Shown: positions 43,989-54,177, numbered from the stretch's first letter. The stretch is 64,000 bases of DNA from Limnohabitans sp. (GCF_030158565.1 NZ_JAOASQ010000038.1:1-64000), one strand, 5' to 3'. The notes: generated by a model from the sequence alone, not told the origin. A program made the numbers and translations.

Positions 43989-46541
43989 ATGACACAGAAC
44001 CACCTTAACACCCTTGAGGGCCTGAGCACAGTGCAAGCAGCCACGCGCCTGGCCGAAGACGGCCCCAACGACATCACGCAAACGCCTCGGCGCTCTTTGC
44101 CAAGGCGCTTGCTGGACATGCTGCGTCAACCCATGTTCGCCCTGCTGGTGGCCGCAGCCGTGCTCTACATGGCACTGGGCGACTTAACGGAAGGTCTGAC
44201 GCTGGGCGTGTTTGTGCTCGCGGTGCTGGTCCTGACTTTCTACCAGGAAGGCAAATCCGAAGCCTCCATCCAGGCGCTGCGCGACTTGACGCAAGCGCAG
44301 GCCCAAGTGATCCGATCAGGTCAAAAACTGCAAGTGCCTGCCCGCAATGTCGTGACGGGTGACTTGCTCGTCTTGTCCGAAGGTGACCGCGTGGCCGCCG
44401 ATGGGCAATTGCTGAACGCCAACAACCTGCAAATCGACGAATCGCTGTTGACCGGTGAATCGGTGCCCGTCAACAAGTCCACCGACGACAGTGACAACGC
44501 GGTCCATGCGGGCAGCTTCGTCGTGCGGGGTCAAGGCCTGGCCCGCGTCACCGCCACCGGCCAACGCAGCCAGATCGGGCGCATTGGCCAATCGCTGGGC
44601 CAGCTGACATCGGGCACCACGCCGCTGCAGGCGCAAACCGCGCAGCTGGTGCAAAGGCTGGCGATCATCGTGCTCGTCTTGTGCATCACCATGGTCCTCA
44701 CGCTGGGCCTGCGCTCGGGCCAGTGGATACCGGCCTTGCTCTCCGGCATCGCCTTGGCCATGGCCATCTTGCCTGAGGAATACCCGGTGGTGCTGACCAT
44801 CTTTCCGGCACTGGGCGCACACCGCCTGACGCGTGAAGGCGTGCTGACCCGGCGCATCAACGCGATCGAAACGCTGGGGGCCACCACGGTGCTGTGCACC
44901 GACAAAACCGGCACCCTTACCCAAAACCGCATGACCGTGACAGCCATGGCGGTCGGATCGGCGGATGCGCCGCTGATCGCCTCGCTGGCCACGCCCACCA
45001 CTGCACTGCCCCAGGCTTTTCATCCCCTGCTGGAACACGCCATCCTGGCCAGCGCACCCGAGCCCTTCGACCCGATGGAGACGGCCTTTCACAGCTCAGG
45101 ACAAACCCACTTGGCGCAAACCCCGCACCTGCACGGCGACGACTGGCGACTGGTGCAAAGCTACGCCCTGAGCCCGCAACTCAAAGCCATGTCACACGTC
45201 TGGCAATTCGACGAAGGGCTGGACCGCGTCGTGTCCGCCAAAGGCGCCCCTGAAGCCGTGATGGACCTGTGCCACCTGAGCGAGGCCGATCAGCAAGCCT
45301 GGTCCCACACCATCGACAGCATGGCCGCACAAGGCCTGCGCGTCTTGGCCGTGGCACAAAGCCGATTTGAAGGCAATGACTGGCCCGAAACAGCCCACGC
45401 CTTCGCCTTTGAATGGCTGGGCCTGATTGGCCTGACCGACCCCTTGCGGCCCGAGATCCCGCAAGCCATGGCCGAATGCCAGTCGGCCGGCATTCGCGTG
45501 ATCATGATCACGGGCGACTACCCGGCCACCGCACAGGTGATCGCCCAGCAAGCCGGTTTGCCGCCCGGCCAGACCTTGACCGGCGATGCACTCGATCAGC
45601 TCAGCGACGAAGCCCTGCACGCCTTGCTGCCCCAGGTCAGCGTGTGCGCCCGCATCTCGCCCCACCAGAAGCTGCGCATCGTGCAAGCCCTGCAAGCCCA
45701 TGGCGAAGTGGTGACCATGACCGGTGATGGGGTCAACGATGCCCCGGCCCTGCAGGCGGCGCATGTGGGCGTGGCCATGGGCCTGCGCGGCACCGATGTG
45801 GCCCGCGAAGCCGCCGACCTGGTGCTGGTGGACGACAACTTTGCATCCATCGTGCGCGGCATCCGTGTGGGGCGCCGCATCTTTGGCAACCTGCAAAAGT
45901 CCATGCGCTACATCTTTGCCATCCACATCCCGATCGCCGGCATCGCCCTCGCTCCGATGGTAATGGCCTGGCCTGCCCTGATGCTGCCGCTGCATGTGGC
46001 CCTGCTGGAGCTGGTCATCGATCCGGCTTGCTCCATCGCCTTTGAAAATGAACCGGCCGATGCCAACGTGATGCAACGCCCACCCCGAGATACCCGCGCC
46101 GCGCTGTTTGGCGCGAAAGACATTGCTCTGGCTTTGGCGCAAGGCCTGCTGGTCCTGGCCTGCGTGGGCTTGAGCTACGCCTGGGCCAAGGGCTGGATCA
46201 AGGGCGGCGCCACGCCCGCATTGAGCGAAGAAGAAACCCGCGCCATGGTCTTCGTCACGCTGGTGTTGGGTTATGCCGCGCTGATCGTGGTCAACCGCGC
46301 ACCACCTGGCCAGTTTCTGGCCAGCCTGCGCGTGCCAAATCCATCGGCCTGGGGCGTGATCTTGATGGCTTGGGCTTTGGTAGTGCTGGGCATGCAGTGG
46401 CCGTGGCTGGCCATGGCCCTGAAATTTGCGCCCTTGACAGTCTGGCCGTGGGCCGTCGCGCTGGGCTCGGGCGGGCTCAGCCTCTTGGCGATGGTGAGCC
46501 TGCATTGGCTCTTGGACCAGCACCAGGCCCGTCGGCCTTGA
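43989..46541 (+). CDS. P2-type cation-transporting ATPase
   Basis: P-type ATPase of 850 residues. Actuator motif DESLLTGESVPV, helix-4 ion site ILPEEYPVV, phosphorylation motif CTDKTGTLTQNRM, nucleotide-domain SAKGAPEAVMDLC, and hinge MTGDGVNDAPAL are present, with ten predicted helices. It lacks heavy-metal-binding N-terminal domains. PEEYP in place of the Ca2+-ATPase PEGLP or MgtA-type site leaves the transported ion open (Ca2+, Mn2+ or other). The start follows from the ATG in CCACCATGACACAG; the divergent fusion gene starts 98 bases away. Confidence 0.9.
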   Translation: MTQNHLNTLEGLSTVQAATRLAEDGPNDITQTPRRSLPRRLLDMLRQPMFALLVAAAVLYMALGDLTEGLTLGVFVLAVLVLTFYQEGKSEASIQALRDLTQAQAQVIRSGQKLQVPARNVVTGDLLVLSEGDRVAADGQLLNANNLQIDESLLTGESVPVNKSTDDSDNAVHAGSFVVRGQGLARVTATGQRSQIGRIGQSLGQLTSGTTPLQAQTAQLVQRLAIIVLVLCITMVLTLGLRSGQWIPALLSGIALAMAILPEEYPVVLTIFPALGAHRLTREGVLTRRINAIETLGATTVLCTDKTGTLTQNRMTVTAMAVGSADAPLIASLATPTTALPQAFHPLLEHAILASAPEPFDPMETAFHSSGQTHLAQTPHLHGDDWRLVQSYALSPQLKAMSHVWQFDEGLDRVVSAKGAPEAVMDLCHLSEADQQAWSHTIDSMAAQGLRVLAVAQSRFEGNDWPETAHAFAFEWLGLIGLTDPLRPEIPQAMAECQSAGIRVIMITGDYPATAQVIAQQAGLPPGQTLTGDALDQLSDEALHALLPQVSVCARISPHQKLRIVQALQAHGEVVTMTGDGVNDAPALQAAHVGVAMGLRGTDVAREAADLVLVDDNFASIVRGIRVGRRIFGNLQKSMRYIFAIHIPIAGIALAPMVMAWPALMLPLHVALLELVIDPACSIAFENEPADANVMQRPPRDTRAALFGAKDIALALAQGLLVLACVGLSYAWAKGWIKGGATPALSEEETRAMVFVTLVLGYAALIVVNRAPPGQFLASLRVPNPSAWGVILMAWALVVLGMQWPWLAMALKFAPLTVWPWAVALGSGGLSLLAMVSLHWLLDQHQARRP

Positions 46542-46545
46542 ATGA

Positions 46546-46579
46546 AAAACGCCCAGACCGGGGAAGCCGGTCTGGGCGT
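46546..46579. terminator. Terminator between convergent ATPase and desaturase genes
   Basis: ACGCCCAGACCGG/CCGGTCTGGGCGT, a 13-bp perfect stem with a 5-nt loop. On the minus strand it ends in TTTTTC, so it stops the desaturase transcript, and by position it may also stop the ATPase transcript. Confidence 0.9.
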
Positions 46580-46595
46580 CATGGATGCAGAACGC

Positions 46596-47480
46596 TCAGT
46601 GGCTTTTCGCCGTCACTTCGGGTTCAGCGTAAATGGTGCCGCCAAACTTCAAAGCTGAATGTTCACGCTTGGACTGGAGCAAGGGGTAAAACATCTGGTG
46701 GTACCAGCGCTCCTGACCAAACAGCTTGTCATCGATCAAGCCCACCTTGGCGGGGTATTGGCGTGTGATGTGGGCGCTGCCAAACAAGATGTCCCAAAAG
46801 AACAGCAGGTTGCCAAAGTTGCCTTTGTAGTGACCGATGCCATCGTTGTTGGTGATGGCGTGGTGCGCCCAATGCGTGGCCGGTGTCGAGATGGTGCGCT
46901 CCAACACCCACATGAGCGGATGCAAAGCACGGATGCGGTACAGCGGCTCGTCCCAACGCCATGCACAGTGGGCACCCAGAATCACAAACAACTTGACCGC
47001 GATGTACAGGGCATAAACCAGACCGCCAAAACCCAGGAACAGCAATGCACCGGCAAACCACAAGCCGGGCATCATCAGGTAATAAAAGAAGTTGTTGCGG
47101 AAGGTCACACGGATGCTCATGTACTCGGCCGAGTGGTGCGCGCGGTGCAGGGGCCACAAAAATGGCGAGTGCGACAGGCGGTGCCACCAATACTGCGTCA
47201 TATCGTCAAAGATCAAGAGCACACCCACCATGCCCCACCAGGGCATGTCGGCCAAGACACCTTTGAACTCAGGGAAAAATGCATGCCCGAGCTTGGAGGT
47301 CACCAAAATGGCCAGCGGCTGCGTGACCGCCAGAACACTCAGGAACATCAGCACTTCAAGCTTGGTGTCATTGGTGGTGGCATTGACGTTGTGCTTGTAG
47401 CGTCGGCTCACGAACTCCATCATGGCAAAGCCCAAGATGGTGCAAACCACCAAGGCGTTTTGAATCTGCGCAGCAGTCAT
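46596..47480 (-). CDS. Sterol desaturase / fatty acid hydroxylase family protein
   Basis: Integral-membrane di-iron oxygenase-like protein, 294 residues, five to six helices. The histidine clusters are complete: WWHRLSHSP, LHRAHHSAEYM and THWAHHAITNNDG with a further GNFGNLLFFWDILFG segment. Family members hydroxylate or desaturate lipids; the bacterial substrate here is unknown. Monocistronic, ending in a shared hairpin terminator; its upstream region faces the ppk2 promoter. Confidence 0.9.
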   Translation of the reverse strand: MTAAQIQNALVVCTILGFAMMEFVSRRYKHNVNATTNDTKLEVLMFLSVLAVTQPLAILVTSKLGHAFFPEFKGVLADMPWWGMVGVLLIFDDMTQYWWHRLSHSPFLWPLHRAHHSAEYMSIRVTFRNNFFYYLMMPGLWFAGALLFLGFGGLVYALYIAVKLFVILGAHCAWRWDEPLYRIRALHPLMWVLERTISTPATHWAHHAITNNDGIGHYKGNFGNLLFFWDILFGSAHITRQYPAKVGLIDDKLFGQERWYHQMFYPLLQSKREHSALKFGGTIYAEPEVTAKSH

Positions 47481-47680
47481 CGTCTGTTTCCTTTTGTAGG
47501 CTTTGACTGTTTAGACTTTCAACGGTCAAAGTATCACGAAGATAACCCTTTAGGCCCCAAGCATCCATTCGGGTAATCCCCGCGTATGCATGCGCAAGCT
47601 CAAACCATCTTTTGTGATGGATTCAAGGGACTGTGCGCGGCCACTGGCGAACAGGTCATACAAAGGCGAAGACGACAACA

Positions 47681-47720
47681 CCGTCATACAACTGCCACAG
47701 TTTCGTCATCGCCATTTCAT
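47681..47720 (+). promoter_or_regulatory. Tandem Pho boxes (PhoB sites) before ppk2
   Basis: CCGTCATACAACTGCCAC (47681-47698) matches the Pho box CTGTCATAAAACTGTCAC at 15 of 18 positions in 7-4-7 layout. A weaker unit, CGTCATCGCCATTTCAT, begins exactly 22 bases (two PhoB repeats) later, so four 11-bp units run in register. The boxes end about 28 bases before the ppk2 start. Confidence 0.75.
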
Positions 47721-47747
47721 TCGAAAAGACGAAATTAAGCTTTTTGA

Positions 47748-48677
47748 ATGGCACGTTGGCCCAAGACCATGCACCACCCCCATCAGATCAACGAAGACCA
47801 AATGCGCCAACTGCGCGAAGACCTGCTGGACAGTCTGGACGAAGAACTCGAACTGGAACTGGACGACCGCATCACGGAAAGCGGCGCATGCAGCCCCGAA
47901 AGTGTGAATACACGTGTGCGCTATTTCCGTGAATTGCTGCGCCTGCAATCTGAACTCGTCATGCTGCAAGACTGGGTGGTCAAAACCGGCCACCGCATGG
48001 TGATCCTGTATGAAGGCCGCGATGCCGCCGGCAAAGGCGGCGTGATCAAGCGCATCACGCAGCGCCTGAACCCTCGCGTGTGTCGCGTGGCCGCCCTGCC
48101 CGCCCCCAACGACCGCGAAAAAACCCAGTGGTACTTCCAGCGCTACATCTCACACTTGCCCGCAGCAGGCGAAATCGTGTTGTTTGACCGCAGCTGGTAC
48201 AACCGCGCGAGGGTCGAAAAAGTCATGGGCTTTTGCAACGACGAGGAATACGAAGAATTCTTCCGATCCGTGCCCGAGTTCGAGAAGATGCTGGTGCGCA
48301 GCGGCATTCAGTTGGTGAAGTATTGGTTTTCCATCACCGACGACGAACAGCATGCCCGCTTTTTGGGCCGCATCCACGATCCGCTGAAACAGTGGAAATT
48401 GAGCCCTATGGACCTGGAAAGCCGCCGCCGCTGGGAAGACTACACCCAGGCCAAGGAGACCATGATCGAACGCACCCACATCCCCGAAGCCCCATGGTGG
48501 GTGGTGCAAGCGGTGGACAAGAAGAAAGCACGTCTGAACTGCATTGACCATTTGCTCGGCCAAGTGCCTTATCACGAGATCGAGCACCCCCAGATCAATC
48601 TGCCGGGTCGCGTGCGCAACCCGGACTACATACGTCACCCGGTGCCACAAGACATGATCGTTCCAGAGAAATACTGA
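47748..48677 (+). CDS. ppk2: Polyphosphate kinase 2, class I
   Basis: Kinase using polyphosphate to phosphorylate nucleoside diphosphates (or the reverse), 309 residues. Walker A is YEGRDAAGKGG (residues 90-98 core), followed by VAALPAPNDREKTQWYFQRY, Walker B DRSWYNRA and the lid arginine region. The acidic N-terminal segment (LLDSLDEELELELDD) is typical of class I enzymes. A second ATG at 47769 (MHHPHQ) could be the start. It is convergent with phoR and preceded by tandem Pho boxes. Confidence 0.94.
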   Translation: MARWPKTMHHPHQINEDQMRQLREDLLDSLDEELELELDDRITESGACSPESVNTRVRYFRELLRLQSELVMLQDWVVKTGHRMVILYEGRDAAGKGGVIKRITQRLNPRVCRVAALPAPNDREKTQWYFQRYISHLPAAGEIVLFDRSWYNRARVEKVMGFCNDEEYEEFFRSVPEFEKMLVRSGIQLVKYWFSITDDEQHARFLGRIHDPLKQWKLSPMDLESRRRWEDYTQAKETMIERTHIPEAPWWVVQAVDKKKARLNCIDHLLGQVPYHEIEHPQINLPGRVRNPDYIRHPVPQDMIVPEKY

Positions 48678-48688
48678 TCAGCGCAAGA

Positions 48689-50023
48689 TCATCCCGCCTG
48701 GGGCTCCAGGCGGCTGACAGGCAAGACCAGCATGAAGGTCGATCCCTGCCCCACATGGCTTTCGATGCGCAACTCTCCGCCATGGCGTTGCGCCACATGT
48801 TTGGTGATGGCCAGACCCAAACCCGTGCCCCCCGTCTCGCGCGAGCGGCTGCGGTCCACCCGGTAGAAGCGCTCGGACAAACGTGGCAAATGTTCGGGCG
48901 CAATGCCCGGGCCCGTGTCGTTCACCGACAAGATGACTTGCTCGGCGTCACGTGTCCAAGCCACCCGGATCGTTCCCCCGGCTGGGGTGTAGCGCACCGC
49001 ATTGCTCACCAGGTTGGAAATCGCACTGAGCAACTCCGACCGCACACCCAACAAAACCCATGCGGGAGCAGGCTCGAACAAGAGCTCGTGCACACAACGG
49101 CGTTGGTCACTGTCTTGCCCAGACAGCATCGCCGACAAAGCCTGTGCATCCGAAGCGACCTGGGTCATCATTTCCTGCACGGAAATTTTCTCATTCATGC
49201 CGGGCGGCAAACTGCCCTCCAGCTGCGACAAGGTCAGCAAATCGGCCACCAGACTTTGCATGCGGGAAGCTTGCACCGCCATCAGGTCCAGATAACGCTG
49301 ACGCTCGTCCTCGGGCAAAGGGATCGATTGCAAGGTTTCCACAAAACCGCTCAACACCGTCAGCGGGGTGCGAATTTCATGCGATACATTGGCCACAAAG
49401 TCGCGCCGCATGGCATCGGCCAAGGCAATCGAAGTGATGTCCCGCGTGAGCAGCAACTGACGCCCCTCACCGTAGGCATGCAGCTGAACCGACAGCTTGA
49501 CACTGTGTGCCACCGACTGAGAGCGGCCTTCAATCACCACCTCGGCATCGTGCTGGGTCTGCGCAAAATACTTGGCAAAAACCGGATCGCGCACCAGATG
49601 CACCACATGCTGCAAGCGGTCACGCCGGATGTCCAAGCCCAAATGTGCAGCGGCTGTGTCATTGAACCATTCAATGCGGCCCTGATCGTCCAGCAAGGTC
49701 ACCCCATTGGGCGAGGCCTGAATGGCCTGCAGAAAATGCTGCAACCGTTGCTCATGCACCGCCACTTGTTTGTCGCGTTGTTTGATCAAACGCTGAATGC
49801 GTTGTGCAATCTCCAGCCAAAGGCCGCGCCACGCAACATCGCTGTTCAGATCGGGCCCAGCCAGCCAGCGCTCCAGCCTCTGCAACTTCCAGACCATCGC
49901 GCCAAAGCAGAGGCTGGCCGCAGCCAGCGCGGATGCAGCTGCGACGAATGCGCCCGACAGCCACCAGCCAAGGCCCGCGGCCAGCGCTGTCCAGAGCAGG
50001 AGTGAAAAAACCGGCATGAGCAT
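48689..50023 (-). CDS. phoR: Phosphate regulon sensor histidine kinase PhoR
   Basis: Membrane kinase of 444 residues that activates PhoB when phosphate is scarce. Two N-terminal helices (FSLLLWTALAAGLGWWL and FVAAASALAAASLCFGAMV), a basic linker, a PAS domain (NGVTLLDDQGRIEWFN), then the HisKA motif FVANVSHEIRTPLTVL and ATPase boxes NLVSNAVRYTP, DTGPGI and GTGLGLAI. It lies 14 bases after phoB at the end of the pst-pho operon. Confidence 0.96.
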   Translation of the reverse strand: MLMPVFSLLLWTALAAGLGWWLSGAFVAAASALAAASLCFGAMVWKLQRLERWLAGPDLNSDVAWRGLWLEIAQRIQRLIKQRDKQVAVHEQRLQHFLQAIQASPNGVTLLDDQGRIEWFNDTAAAHLGLDIRRDRLQHVVHLVRDPVFAKYFAQTQHDAEVVIEGRSQSVAHSVKLSVQLHAYGEGRQLLLTRDITSIALADAMRRDFVANVSHEIRTPLTVLSGFVETLQSIPLPEDERQRYLDLMAVQASRMQSLVADLLTLSQLEGSLPPGMNEKISVQEMMTQVASDAQALSAMLSGQDSDQRRCVHELLFEPAPAWVLLGVRSELLSAISNLVSNAVRYTPAGGTIRVAWTRDAEQVILSVNDTGPGIAPEHLPRLSERFYRVDRSRSRETGGTGLGLAITKHVAQRHGGELRIESHVGQGSTFMLVLPVSRLEPQAG

Positions 50024-50037
50024 GGCGAGATTCCCGA

Positions 50038-50733
50038 TCAGACCGCTGGCGAACCGGTCAGGCGGTAACCCGCCCCACGGACGGTCTCGATCATGGCACC
50101 CGCCTCACCCAAAGATTCACGCAAGCGTTTGACGTGCACGTCCACCGTGCGCTCTTCGATGTACACATGGTCGCCCCAAATTTTGTCGAGCAACATGCCA
50201 CGGGTGTGCACGCGTTCGGGGTGACGCATCAGGTACTGCAAGAGCTTGAATTCGGTCGGCCCCACCTTCAACGGCTTGTCTTGCCAGCTCACGCGGTAGG
50301 TGTCCGCATCCAGTTGCAACTCGGCGATCTTGACCAGCCCACCGGCAGACTCTGGCACACGGCGGCGCAAGACGGCGCGGATACGGGCCAGCAGTTCGCG
50401 CGGCGAAAAAGGCTTGACGATGTAATCGTCCGCGCCAGCATCCAGCCCGGCCACTCGGTCGGCCTCATCGCCACGCGCGGTCAGCATCAGGATGGGCACG
50501 GCCTTGGTGCGCGCCGCAGAGCGCCACCGACGTGCCAGCGCCAAACCACTCTCTCCGGGCAACATCCAGTCCAGCAAGATCACATCGGGCAAGACTTCAT
50601 CCAGCTCACGCTGGGCGGACTCGGCGTCCATGGCCCACACCGGTTGAAAGCCGTTGTGGCGCAAGTTCACCGAGATGAGTTCCGCAATCGCCGACTCGTC
50701 TTCGACAATCAGAATTCTGGGCAGGCTTCTCAT
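50038..50733 (-). CDS. phoB: Phosphate regulon response regulator PhoB
   Basis: OmpR-family activator, 231 residues. The receiver domain has VEDESAIAE, the phospho-acceptor aspartate in ILLDWMLPGESG, and KPFSPREL. The winged-helix domain includes PTEFKLLQYLMRHPERVHTR and the recognition helix EERTVDVHVKRLRE. Its ATG overlaps the phoU stop by four bases. It is the natural reader of the Pho boxes in this window. Confidence 0.97.
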   Translation of the reverse strand: MRSLPRILIVEDESAIAELISVNLRHNGFQPVWAMDAESAQRELDEVLPDVILLDWMLPGESGLALARRWRSAARTKAVPILMLTARGDEADRVAGLDAGADDYIVKPFSPRELLARIRAVLRRRVPESAGGLVKIAELQLDADTYRVSWQDKPLKVGPTEFKLLQYLMRHPERVHTRGMLLDKIWGDHVYIEERTVDVHVKRLRESLGEAGAMIETVRGAGYRLTGSPAV

Positions 50734-51428
50734 TTGACGGCTTGTTCAATGTCCGACAAAGCGGTGTGACGCACATCAGCGCCCTTGACCACGTAAATCA
50801 CAAACTCGGCGATGTTCTTGGCGTGGTCACCGATGCGCTCGATCGCTTTGGCCACGAACAGCAAGTCCAGGCTGGCCGAGATCGTGCGAGGGTCTTCCAT
50901 CATGTAGGTGACCAGTTTGCGCACAAAGCCATTGAACTCGGCATCGATCAGGTCGTCTTCTTTCAAGATCACCAATGCGGTGTTGACATCCAGACGCGCG
51001 AAGGCATCGAGCGACTTGCGCAGCAAGCCAGATGCCAAATCGGAGGCGATGCGCAGCTCGGACGATGGCAAATTGCGTGGGCTGCCCTGATCGAGAATCT
51101 GCTTGACCATGCGGGCAATGCGCTCGGCCTCGTCACCAGCGCGCTCCAGGTTGCCAGTGATCTTGGAGATCGCCATCAGAAGACGCAAATCGCGTGCGGT
51201 GGGCTGGCGGCGGGCGATGATCGAAGCCAATTCGGCATCGATCTCGACTTCCATGGTGTTGACCTGCTTTTCGCTGGCGATCACCTGATCGGCCACTTCG
51301 GCGCTGAACTGGGCCAGGGCGTAGACCGCGTGACGGGTCTGCGACTCCACCAAACCACCCAACTCCAGAACCCGCGAGGACACGTTGGTCAGGTCGGCAT
51401 CGAATTGACTTGAAATGTGCTTGTCCAT
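50730..51428 (-). CDS. phoU: Phosphate signalling protein PhoU
   Basis: All-helical regulator, 232 residues, that links the Pst transporter to PhoR and represses the Pho regulon under phosphate sufficiency. Two PhoU repeats are seen, each with acidic metal-binding turns (ERAGDEAERIARM and IERIGDHAKNIAEFVIY). It follows pstB by 13 bases. Confidence 0.96.
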   Translation of the reverse strand: MDKHISSQFDADLTNVSSRVLELGGLVESQTRHAVYALAQFSAEVADQVIASEKQVNTMEVEIDAELASIIARRQPTARDLRLLMAISKITGNLERAGDEAERIARMVKQILDQGSPRNLPSSELRIASDLASGLLRKSLDAFARLDVNTALVILKEDDLIDAEFNGFVRKLVTYMMEDPRTISASLDLLFVAKAIERIGDHAKNIAEFVIYVVKGADVRHTALSDIEQAVK

Positions 51429-51441
51429 GTTTTGCTCCTGA

Positions 51442-52233
51442 TCAGCCGAAACGGCCGGTGATGTAGTCTTCGGTTTCCTGGCGGGCGGGCTTCATGAAGA
51501 TCTGTTCGGTCTGACCAAACTCCATCAACTCACCCAGGTACATGTAGGCCGTGAAGTCCGACACACGCGCCGCTTGCTGCATGTTGTGGGTCACGATGGC
51601 CACGGTGTGGTCTTTCTTCAGCTCGCTCACCAGCTCTTCCACCTTGGCGGTCGAGATGGGGTCCAGGGCCGAGGTGGGCTCGTCCAGCAAGATGACTTTG
51701 GGCTTGACCGCCACGGTGCGCGCAATGCACAAACGCTGCTGCTGACCACCCGACAAGGACAAACCGCTTTGCCCGAGCTTGTCTTTGACCTCTGTCCAGA
51801 TCGCCGCCTTGGTCAGCGCCCATTCCACGCGCTCGTCCATGTCCGAGCGGCTCAAGTTTTCATACAAGCGGATGCCAAAAGCGATGTTGTCGTAGATCGA
51901 CATCGGGAAGGGTGTGGGCTTTTGGAAGACCATGCCCACACGGGCACGCAGCAAGTTCAGGTCTTGCTTGCTGTCCAGAATGTTCTGACCATAAAAATTG
52001 ATCTCGCCTTCGGCACGTTGACCGGGATACAGGCTGTACATGCGGTTGAGCGTGCGCAGCAAGGTGGACTTGCCGCAACCCGAAGGGCCAATGAAAGCGG
52101 TGACCTTGTTTTCGGCAATGTCCAGGTTGACATTCTTCAGACCCTTGAAGGCGCCATAAAAAAAGTTCAAGTTGCGGATTTCAATCGCGTTTTTCAATGG
52201 CAGGTTTTGCGTTGTGGGCATTGGAAATTCCAT
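51442..52233 (-). CDS. pstB: Phosphate ABC transporter ATP-binding protein PstB
   Basis: ATPase of the high-affinity phosphate importer, 263 residues. Walker [12 protein letters not shown]-loop [19 protein letters not shown], signature [13 protein letters not shown] and Walker [14 protein letters not shown] are present. A second ATG four codons in (MPTTQNLP) is preceded by GGAATTT and may be the actual start. Confidence 0.97.
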   Translation of the reverse strand: MEFPMPTTQNLPLKNAIEIRNLNFFYGAFKGLKNVNLDIAENKVTAFIGPSGCGKSTLLRTLNRMYSLYPGQRAEGEINFYGQNILDSKQDLNLLRARVGMVFQKPTPFPMSIYDNIAFGIRLYENLSRSDMDERVEWALTKAAIWTEVKDKLGQSGLSLSGGQQQRLCIARTVAVKPKVILLDEPTSALDPISTAKVEELVSELKKDHTVAIVTHNMQQAARVSDFTAYMYLGELMEFGQTEQIFMKPARQETEDYITGRFG

Positions 52234-52246
52234 CCATTCAAAAAGA

Positions 52247-53095
52247 TTAGCCTTGGGCTTTTTCGCGGAAAAACACGCGGGCCAAGATGTTCAGGATCAA
52301 AACTGTCAAGGTGATCAGCAAGGCGCCGCCCCAGGCCAGACGCACCCAGTTGTCGTAAGGGCTCATGGCGAACTGGAAGATCACCACCGGCAAGTTCGCC
52401 ATCGGGGCGTTCATGTTGGTCGAGAAGAACTGGTTGTTCAAAGCGGTGAACAGCAAAGGCGCCGTCTCGCCGCTGATGCGGGCCAGTGCCAGCAACAAAC
52501 CGGTCATCACGCCTGATTTGGCCGCACGCAAAGTGATGAAGGTGGCCACCTTCCAGCGCGGTGCACCCAAGGCAAAGGCCGCTTCACGCAAGCTGCCGGG
52601 CACCAGGCGCAGCATGTTTTCGGTGGTGCGCACCACCACGGGCACCGCGATCAAGGACAAGGCCAAAGAACCGGCCCAGCCCGAGAAGTGCTGCACCTGT
52701 GCCACCAGCACCGCATACACAAACAGACCCAACACGATGGACGGGGCAGACAACATGATGTCGGTCACAAAGCGGGTGAGCTCTGCGGTTTTGCTTTGGT
52801 CGCCGTATTCGGCCAGGTACACCCCGGCGAAGATGCCGATGGGTGTGCTGACAAAAGCCGTCACCAGCACCATCATCAAGCTGCCCACGATGGCATTGGC
52901 CAAGCCACCGCCTTCGGAGCCGGGGGCCGGTGTGGATTGCGTGAACATGGCCCAATCCAGTGCGGCCAAGCCATTGGACAGCAGCACAAACAAGATCCAC
53001 AGCAAGACGAACAGGCCCAGGCCCATCGCCGTCAAAGACAAAGTCAAACCGATCCGGTTGGCCACTTGTCTGCGTTTGTAAATTTTCAGATCCAT
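52247..53095 (-). CDS. pstA: Phosphate ABC transporter permease PstA
   Basis: Six-helix inner-membrane permease, 282 residues. [32 protein letters not shown] and the ABC-binding EAA loop [24 protein letters not shown] mark the family. It pairs with PstC to form the phosphate channel; gaps to pstC and pstB are 22 and 13 bases. Confidence 0.96.
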   Translation of the reverse strand: MDLKIYKRRQVANRIGLTLSLTAMGLGLFVLLWILFVLLSNGLAALDWAMFTQSTPAPGSEGGGLANAIVGSLMMVLVTAFVSTPIGIFAGVYLAEYGDQSKTAELTRFVTDIMLSAPSIVLGLFVYAVLVAQVQHFSGWAGSLALSLIAVPVVVRTTENMLRLVPGSLREAAFALGAPRWKVATFITLRAAKSGVMTGLLLALARISGETAPLLFTALNNQFFSTNMNAPMANLPVVIFQFAMSPYDNWVRLAWGGALLITLTVLILNILARVFFREKAQG

Positions 53096-53117
53096 CGTAT
53101 TTCTCCAGTGCGGGGCA

Positions 53118-54104
53118 TCAGGTCTTGGTGCCCTTGGCTTTTTCTGCGCGGATCAACATGATCTTGGCAGCGCTCAAGACGATGAAGGTGATCACGAACA
53201 GCAAGAAGCCCAATGCGAACAAGGTGGACAAGTGAAAGTCCGCCGCTTCACCAAACTCGTTGGCCAAGGTCGAAGCGATGGTGGTGCCGGGCGAAAACAA
53301 GGAAGCGCTCAGGCGCTGCGAATTGCCAATCACGAAAGTCACCGCCATGGTCTCGCCCAAAGCACGGCCCAAGCCCAACATGACGCCACCGATCACACCC
53401 TTTTGGGTGTAAGGCAAGACGATGCTGCGCACCACCTCCCAGGTGGTGCAGCCCAGGCCATAAGCCGACTCGCGCAAGATGGGCGGCACGATCTCAAACA
53501 CATCGCGCATGACGGCGGCGATGAAGGGCACGATCATGAACGCCAGCACAATGCCCGCGGCCAAAATGCCCACACCGTTCATGGCACCACCAAACAGGCT
53601 GCCGATGATGGGCATCTGACCCAGCGTCGATTGCAAGGCGGGTTGACCATACTCGGCAAACAGCGGCGCAAAGATGAACAGACCGAACATGCCGTAAATG
53701 ATGGACGGCACGGCCGCCAGCAACTCGATGGCCGTACCCAATGGACGGCGCAAATAAGTCGGGCAGGTTTCGGTCAAAAACAAGGCAATGCCAAATGACA
53801 AGGGCACGGCAATCAGCAAGGCGATCAATGCGCTGACCAAAGTACCGAAGATGGCAATCGCGGCGCCAAACTCTTCATTGACGATGTCCCACTCGACACG
53901 CCAGATGAACTGGAAACCGAATTTGGCCAATGCCGGCCAGGCATTGATCAGCAAGGAAATGATGATGCCCATCAGGGCAAACAAGACCAGCAGAGAAAAA
54001 CTCAGGGTGATCTTGTGGAAAAAGAAATCCTGGATGCGTTGACGCTTCACGACGGACAGCATGTTGTGATCGGGCGCATGGCTGGCCTGTTCGATCGGGT
54101 CCAT
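53118..54104 (-). CDS. pstC: Phosphate ABC transporter permease PstC
   Basis: Six-helix permease, 328 residues. The start [14 protein letters not shown] is chosen because AAGGA lies about six bases upstream; ATGs further up lie in the intergenic terminator region. The EAA loop reads [36 protein letters not shown] is another hallmark. Separated from pstS by 105 bases holding a hairpin terminator. Confidence 0.95.
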   Translation of the reverse strand: MDPIEQASHAPDHNMLSVVKRQRIQDFFFHKITLSFSLLVLFALMGIIISLLINAWPALAKFGFQFIWRVEWDIVNEEFGAAIAIFGTLVSALIALLIAVPLSFGIALFLTETCPTYLRRPLGTAIELLAAVPSIIYGMFGLFIFAPLFAEYGQPALQSTLGQMPIIGSLFGGAMNGVGILAAGIVLAFMIVPFIAAVMRDVFEIVPPILRESAYGLGCTTWEVVRSIVLPYTQKGVIGGVMLGLGRALGETMAVTFVIGNSQRLSASLFSPGTTIASTLANEFGEAADFHLSTLFALGFLLFVITFIVLSAAKIMLIRAEKAKGTKT

Positions 54105-54146
54105 TTGAATTCCTTGTGACAACTGCATGGTGTTTACCACTTTGAA

Positions 54147-54177
54147 CAAAAACCCCTCACCCCGGAAGGTGAGGGGT
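54147..54177 (-). terminator. Attenuating terminator between pstS and pstC
   Basis: ACCCCTCACC/GGTGAGGGGT, 10 bp with a 6-nt loop; on the minus strand it ends in TTTTT. Placed inside the operon, it should let most transcripts stop after pstS and so give more binding protein than permease. Confidence 0.85.

Noticed and set aside
47586-47738. A 50-codon frame upstream of ppk2
   Set aside because: It runs through the Pho boxes, has arginine/histidine-rich nonsense composition and no ribosome-binding site.
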